Source: Acidobacteriaceae bacterium (lineage in GTDB: Bacteria > Acidobacteriota > Terriglobia > Terriglobales > Acidobacteriaceae). From it: a stretch of DNA of 64,000 nucleotides. The stretch covers positions 82,501 to 146,500 of the forward strand of contig PLBY01000154.1 of assembly GCA_003134655.1 (NCBI GenBank), written 5' to 3'. The position numbers were made by a program, and so were the translations under genes. The notes under the pieces are model-generated. The model worked only from the letters and a program-made list of their open reading frames with translations. It searched no databases and was not told the origin of the DNA. The number at the start of each line of letters is the position of its first letter. The stretch's first letter is position 1. Positions 62,040 to 64,000 of this stretch are shown here, piece by piece.

Positions 62040-62180
62040 TTGGCTGTAGGAGGAGCGAATACTAGAATCCTTGCTACACACTAGCCTTTTGAAACAGTGG
62101 GTACAGAAATCAGTGTGCAGCAGTGGTGCCCTTGAGGAAAGTGTAGGGCACGGTCTGTAGAAGTGAGAAAGAGGAGCCCC

Positions 62181-62345
62181 GTGGCAAAACGTTTACAGCA
62201 GCTCTGGAACGATGAGCAGGGACAGGACATTGCGGAATACGCAGTGATGTTGGCTGTGATCCTGGTAATCGTCGTGGGCACCATCCGGCTCATCGGGTCG
62301 AATGCCAACAACGTGTTTTCTCAAGTCGGAAGCGCGATTCAGTAG
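62181..62345 (+). CDS. Flp family type IVb pilin
   Basis: 54 residues from a GTG with GAGGAG a few bases upstream; a GTG at 62163 gives 60. Small size and sequence fit Flp/Fap pilins: a basic leader, the prepilin cleavage region NDEQGQDIAEYAVML with the glutamate at position five after the expected cut, and one hydrophobic helix (AVMLAVILVIVVGTI). Flp pilins form tight-adherence pili with the Tad machine. No tad or prepilin peptidase gene is in the window, so it is an orphan here. It may be regulated by the NarL-type pair just upstream (inference). Confidence 0.93.
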   Translation: MAKRLQQLWNDEQGQDIAEYAVMLAVILVIVVGTIRLIGSNANNVFSQVGSAIQ

Positions 62346-62470
62346 TCAGCAATCCGACGACGCCCGACGAAGATTGTGAGTTGGGGTCGTTGAGCCCGCC
62401 AAGGTACCGCAGGTCTGAGCCTTCTCGTCATTGTTTATCCCGCCTGCCTGAAGTTCCGGATCCACTTAAC

Positions 62471-64000
62471 TTATTTCTGTTCCGTCTGTGAGGGCGAGGA
62501 CGTGGTGAGAGCCACCTTGTCTGTGCCCCCGGTAGACAACCGGGTGAGGTAGGGGAAGAACGGAGTAATCTCAAACTCCATTTTCTCGCGGGCGGAGGTC
62601 AGAGCGACGGGCTTGGCCTTGGAGAGTTCCGCCTGATCGGTCCAGGGATCGACTTTGATGCGTCCGCCCAAAGGCAGAGCCGCGATCTGGTCGAGGCGCT
62701 TGGCGTCGAGCTCAGGAGCTCCGGCGAGCAAACTCGACATGCGGATGCTCTTGCCACCGGCAAAATTGTTTCCCAGGTGCGGGCGGATCAAATGCGGGAG
62801 GTCGGGCCCCTTCTGCTGCAAAGCCTTCAGAAATAATCCTGCATTGCCCAGCTTATCCTTGTAAGGAGAGTTCTTGAGCAGTTCGAGAGCCTTCGTGTCG
62901 GCCGCTTCCTCGTCCGCCCCAGAGCGCTTGAAGTCGAGGCGCTGGAACGACTCTTCGTCGGGGAAGAACAGCTTGTCGTTAAAAGCGAGTTTGGTGTCGA
63001 AGTGGTGTCCCAGCACAATGTGGCTGAGTTCATGAGCCAGGACCATGGCCAGGGACGCTTCATCGGGAAGAACATCGAGCAGACCGCGGCTGATGACGAT
63101 GGTGTGGCCGATGGTGAACGATTCGAGAGGCGCCGTCAATAAGACGCGGCAGCGAATGTCTCCCTGCAGGTCAATGTTGTTGGTGACCAGCAGATTGTTG
63201 ACCACGGTCGCCAAGATCTTGTCGACCTCGCCCGAAGGCGCGAGCAAACCAATCTTCTGAAGACGGTCGACGGCGTTTTCTTCGGCCTGCTTTTCCCACA
63301 TGCGCTCGGCGACGACGGGCGTGGCGTCGGCACCGACGGCGCTCTGGTCATTCACGGACTGCGGCGAATCGATCAGAATCTGCGTGAACTCTTCGTTCTT
63401 GTTCAGGACTTTGAGATCATAGCCCCAGAGCCGGGTCTGCGCCTTGAAGTGCAGACTCTTGGTCAGTCCGGTCTTGAGGTTCGATTCTTCGGTGTAGACG
63501 TAGGCCGGGAGCCAAGTGCCCGGACGCATGTTCAGGCGCCAGCTGTCGAAGTGGAAGAAGAAGTTGATTTTAGGTTGCGGATAATAGCTTCCGTTGAAGC
63601 GGACGACGTTGTACTCCTGGTCTTCGACCCAGATTCTGCCCATGAATCGCGCGGTCTTCTGGCCTTCCTTGGGCTGGACATCGATGACGAGGCAGCGGAT
63701 TTCGCCAAGAAATTCGCGGCGCACGAAGGTGAAGTTGTAGTACTTCTTCTGGAAATCGGAGTCGAGCACCACCATCTGGGCGAAGCCCAAGGGCAGGAAG
63801 TGCAGGGAGTAGACTCCGGTGAGCTTGGTGAGCATGCGATGGCCGAAGCCAGGCTGGCCAACGAAAGAAACGTCTTCGGGGCCGTCGGACATGTCGAGGC
63901 GGCCGAGAAAATATTGATCTTTCACCGGACTCGCATTTCCGCTGGCATCGTTCTTCAAGTCCTGCAGGTAGGTCTCAACCAGCGGGTGCATGTGGCGCAT
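62471..64000 (-). CDS. M48 family zinc metalloprotease (5' end outside window)
   Basis: The frame runs through the window edge, so the N-terminus is missing; the apparent ATG at the edge is probably internal. The first 200 residues seen are beta-rich, LGEIRCLVIDVQPKEGQKTA, FMGRIWVEDQEYNVVRFNGS and RPGTWLPAYVYTEES, similar to LolA-like lipoprotein-sorting folds and to the C-terminal parts of the two TPR paralogues. The M48 domain follows: FTIGHTIVISRGLLDVLPDE, the zinc motif VLAHELSHIVLGHHFD and the third ligand in SGADEEAADTKALELL. M48 proteins handle misfolded membrane or outer-membrane proteins. Confidence 0.92.
   Translation of the reverse strand: MRHMHPLVETYLQDLKNDASGNASPVKDQYFLGRLDMSDGPEDVSFVGQPGFGHRMLTKLTGVYSLHFLPLGFAQMVVLDSDFQKKYYNFTFVRREFLGEIRCLVIDVQPKEGQKTARFMGRIWVEDQEYNVVRFNGSYYPQPKINFFFHFDSWRLNMRPGTWLPAYVYTEESNLKTGLTKSLHFKAQTRLWGYDLKVLNKNEEFTQILIDSPQSVNDQSAVGADATPVVAERMWEKQAEENAVDRLQKIGLLAPSGEVDKILATVVNNLLVTNNIDLQGDIRCRVLLTAPLESFTIGHTIVISRGLLDVLPDEASLAMVLAHELSHIVLGHHFDTKLAFNDKLFFPDEESFQRLDFKRSGADEEAADTKALELLKNSPYKDKLGNAGLFLKALQQKGPDLPHLIRPHLGNNFAGGKSIRMSSLLAGAPELDAKRLDQIAALPLGGRIKVDPWTDQAELSKAKPVALTSAREKMEFEITPFFPYLTRLSTGGTDKVALTTSSPSQTEQK

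Overview
The window looks like chromosomal DNA of a soil acidobacterium (Acidobacteriota, probably class Terriglobia). This is inferred from gene content, not from a marker gene: an Oar-type TonB receptor with an N-terminal carboxypeptidase-regulatory domain, a winged-helix/Ser-Thr kinase/TPR fusion, a GloVer-repeat protein, choice-of-anchor D domains, a DUF5107-TPR protein and many secreted TPR proteins. I saw no rRNA, tRNA, CRISPR array, prophage or intact insertion sequence.

Region 1 (1-7.4 kb): the 5' part of a TonB-dependent receptor with a readable promoter, a divergent GntR/HutC regulator, then a tightly overlapping minus-strand operon of a Tat-exported DUF362 protein, a PQQ-type beta-propeller, an ApbE flavin transferase and a secreted protein of unknown function. 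Region 2 (7.6-25.7 kb): a sugar or amino-sugar utilisation area. It holds an exported amidohydrolase plus a Tat-exported SelA/DgaE-like PLP enzyme, an operon of SIS protein, DUF5107-TPR and CBM9 protein, a divergent MFS sugar porter, a ROK kinase, a GH116 glycosidase, a ThuA / ThuA-YVTN / double-thioredoxin operon and a ROK regulator. A TAATGAATCATTA palindrome lies between the MFS and SIS genes, and a close relative lies in front of the ROK regulator.

Region 3 (25.9-42.3 kb): a decayed LysR gene, a CHASE3-PAS-PAS-GGDEF-EAL protein, the wHTH-kinase-TPR fusion, a di-haem c-type oxidoreductase, a large secreted repeat protein with a recent internal duplication, gamma-glutamyltransferase and a GloVer protein with a clear terminator. 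Region 4 (42.4-64 kb): more housekeeping-like content, with TrmO, an outer-membrane barrel, an M28 peptidase, a five-gene operon (PAS/degenerate GGDEF - MotA - MotB - two secreted TPR paralogues) ending in a terminator, a TonB-family protein, DUF1801, M16 peptidase, RlmN carrying an inserted REP-like element, a histidine kinase with a degraded ATPase domain, a NarL-type two-component pair, a Flp pilin and the C-terminal part of an M48 peptidase.

The most promising leads are the motAB operon with two secreted TPR proteins and no flagellar genes in view, the DUF362-propeller-ApbE-unknown operon, and the ROK/SIS/GH116/ThuA sugar locus with its candidate operator. Start codons were chosen from ribosome-binding sites and signal peptides, and many differ from the longest open frame.
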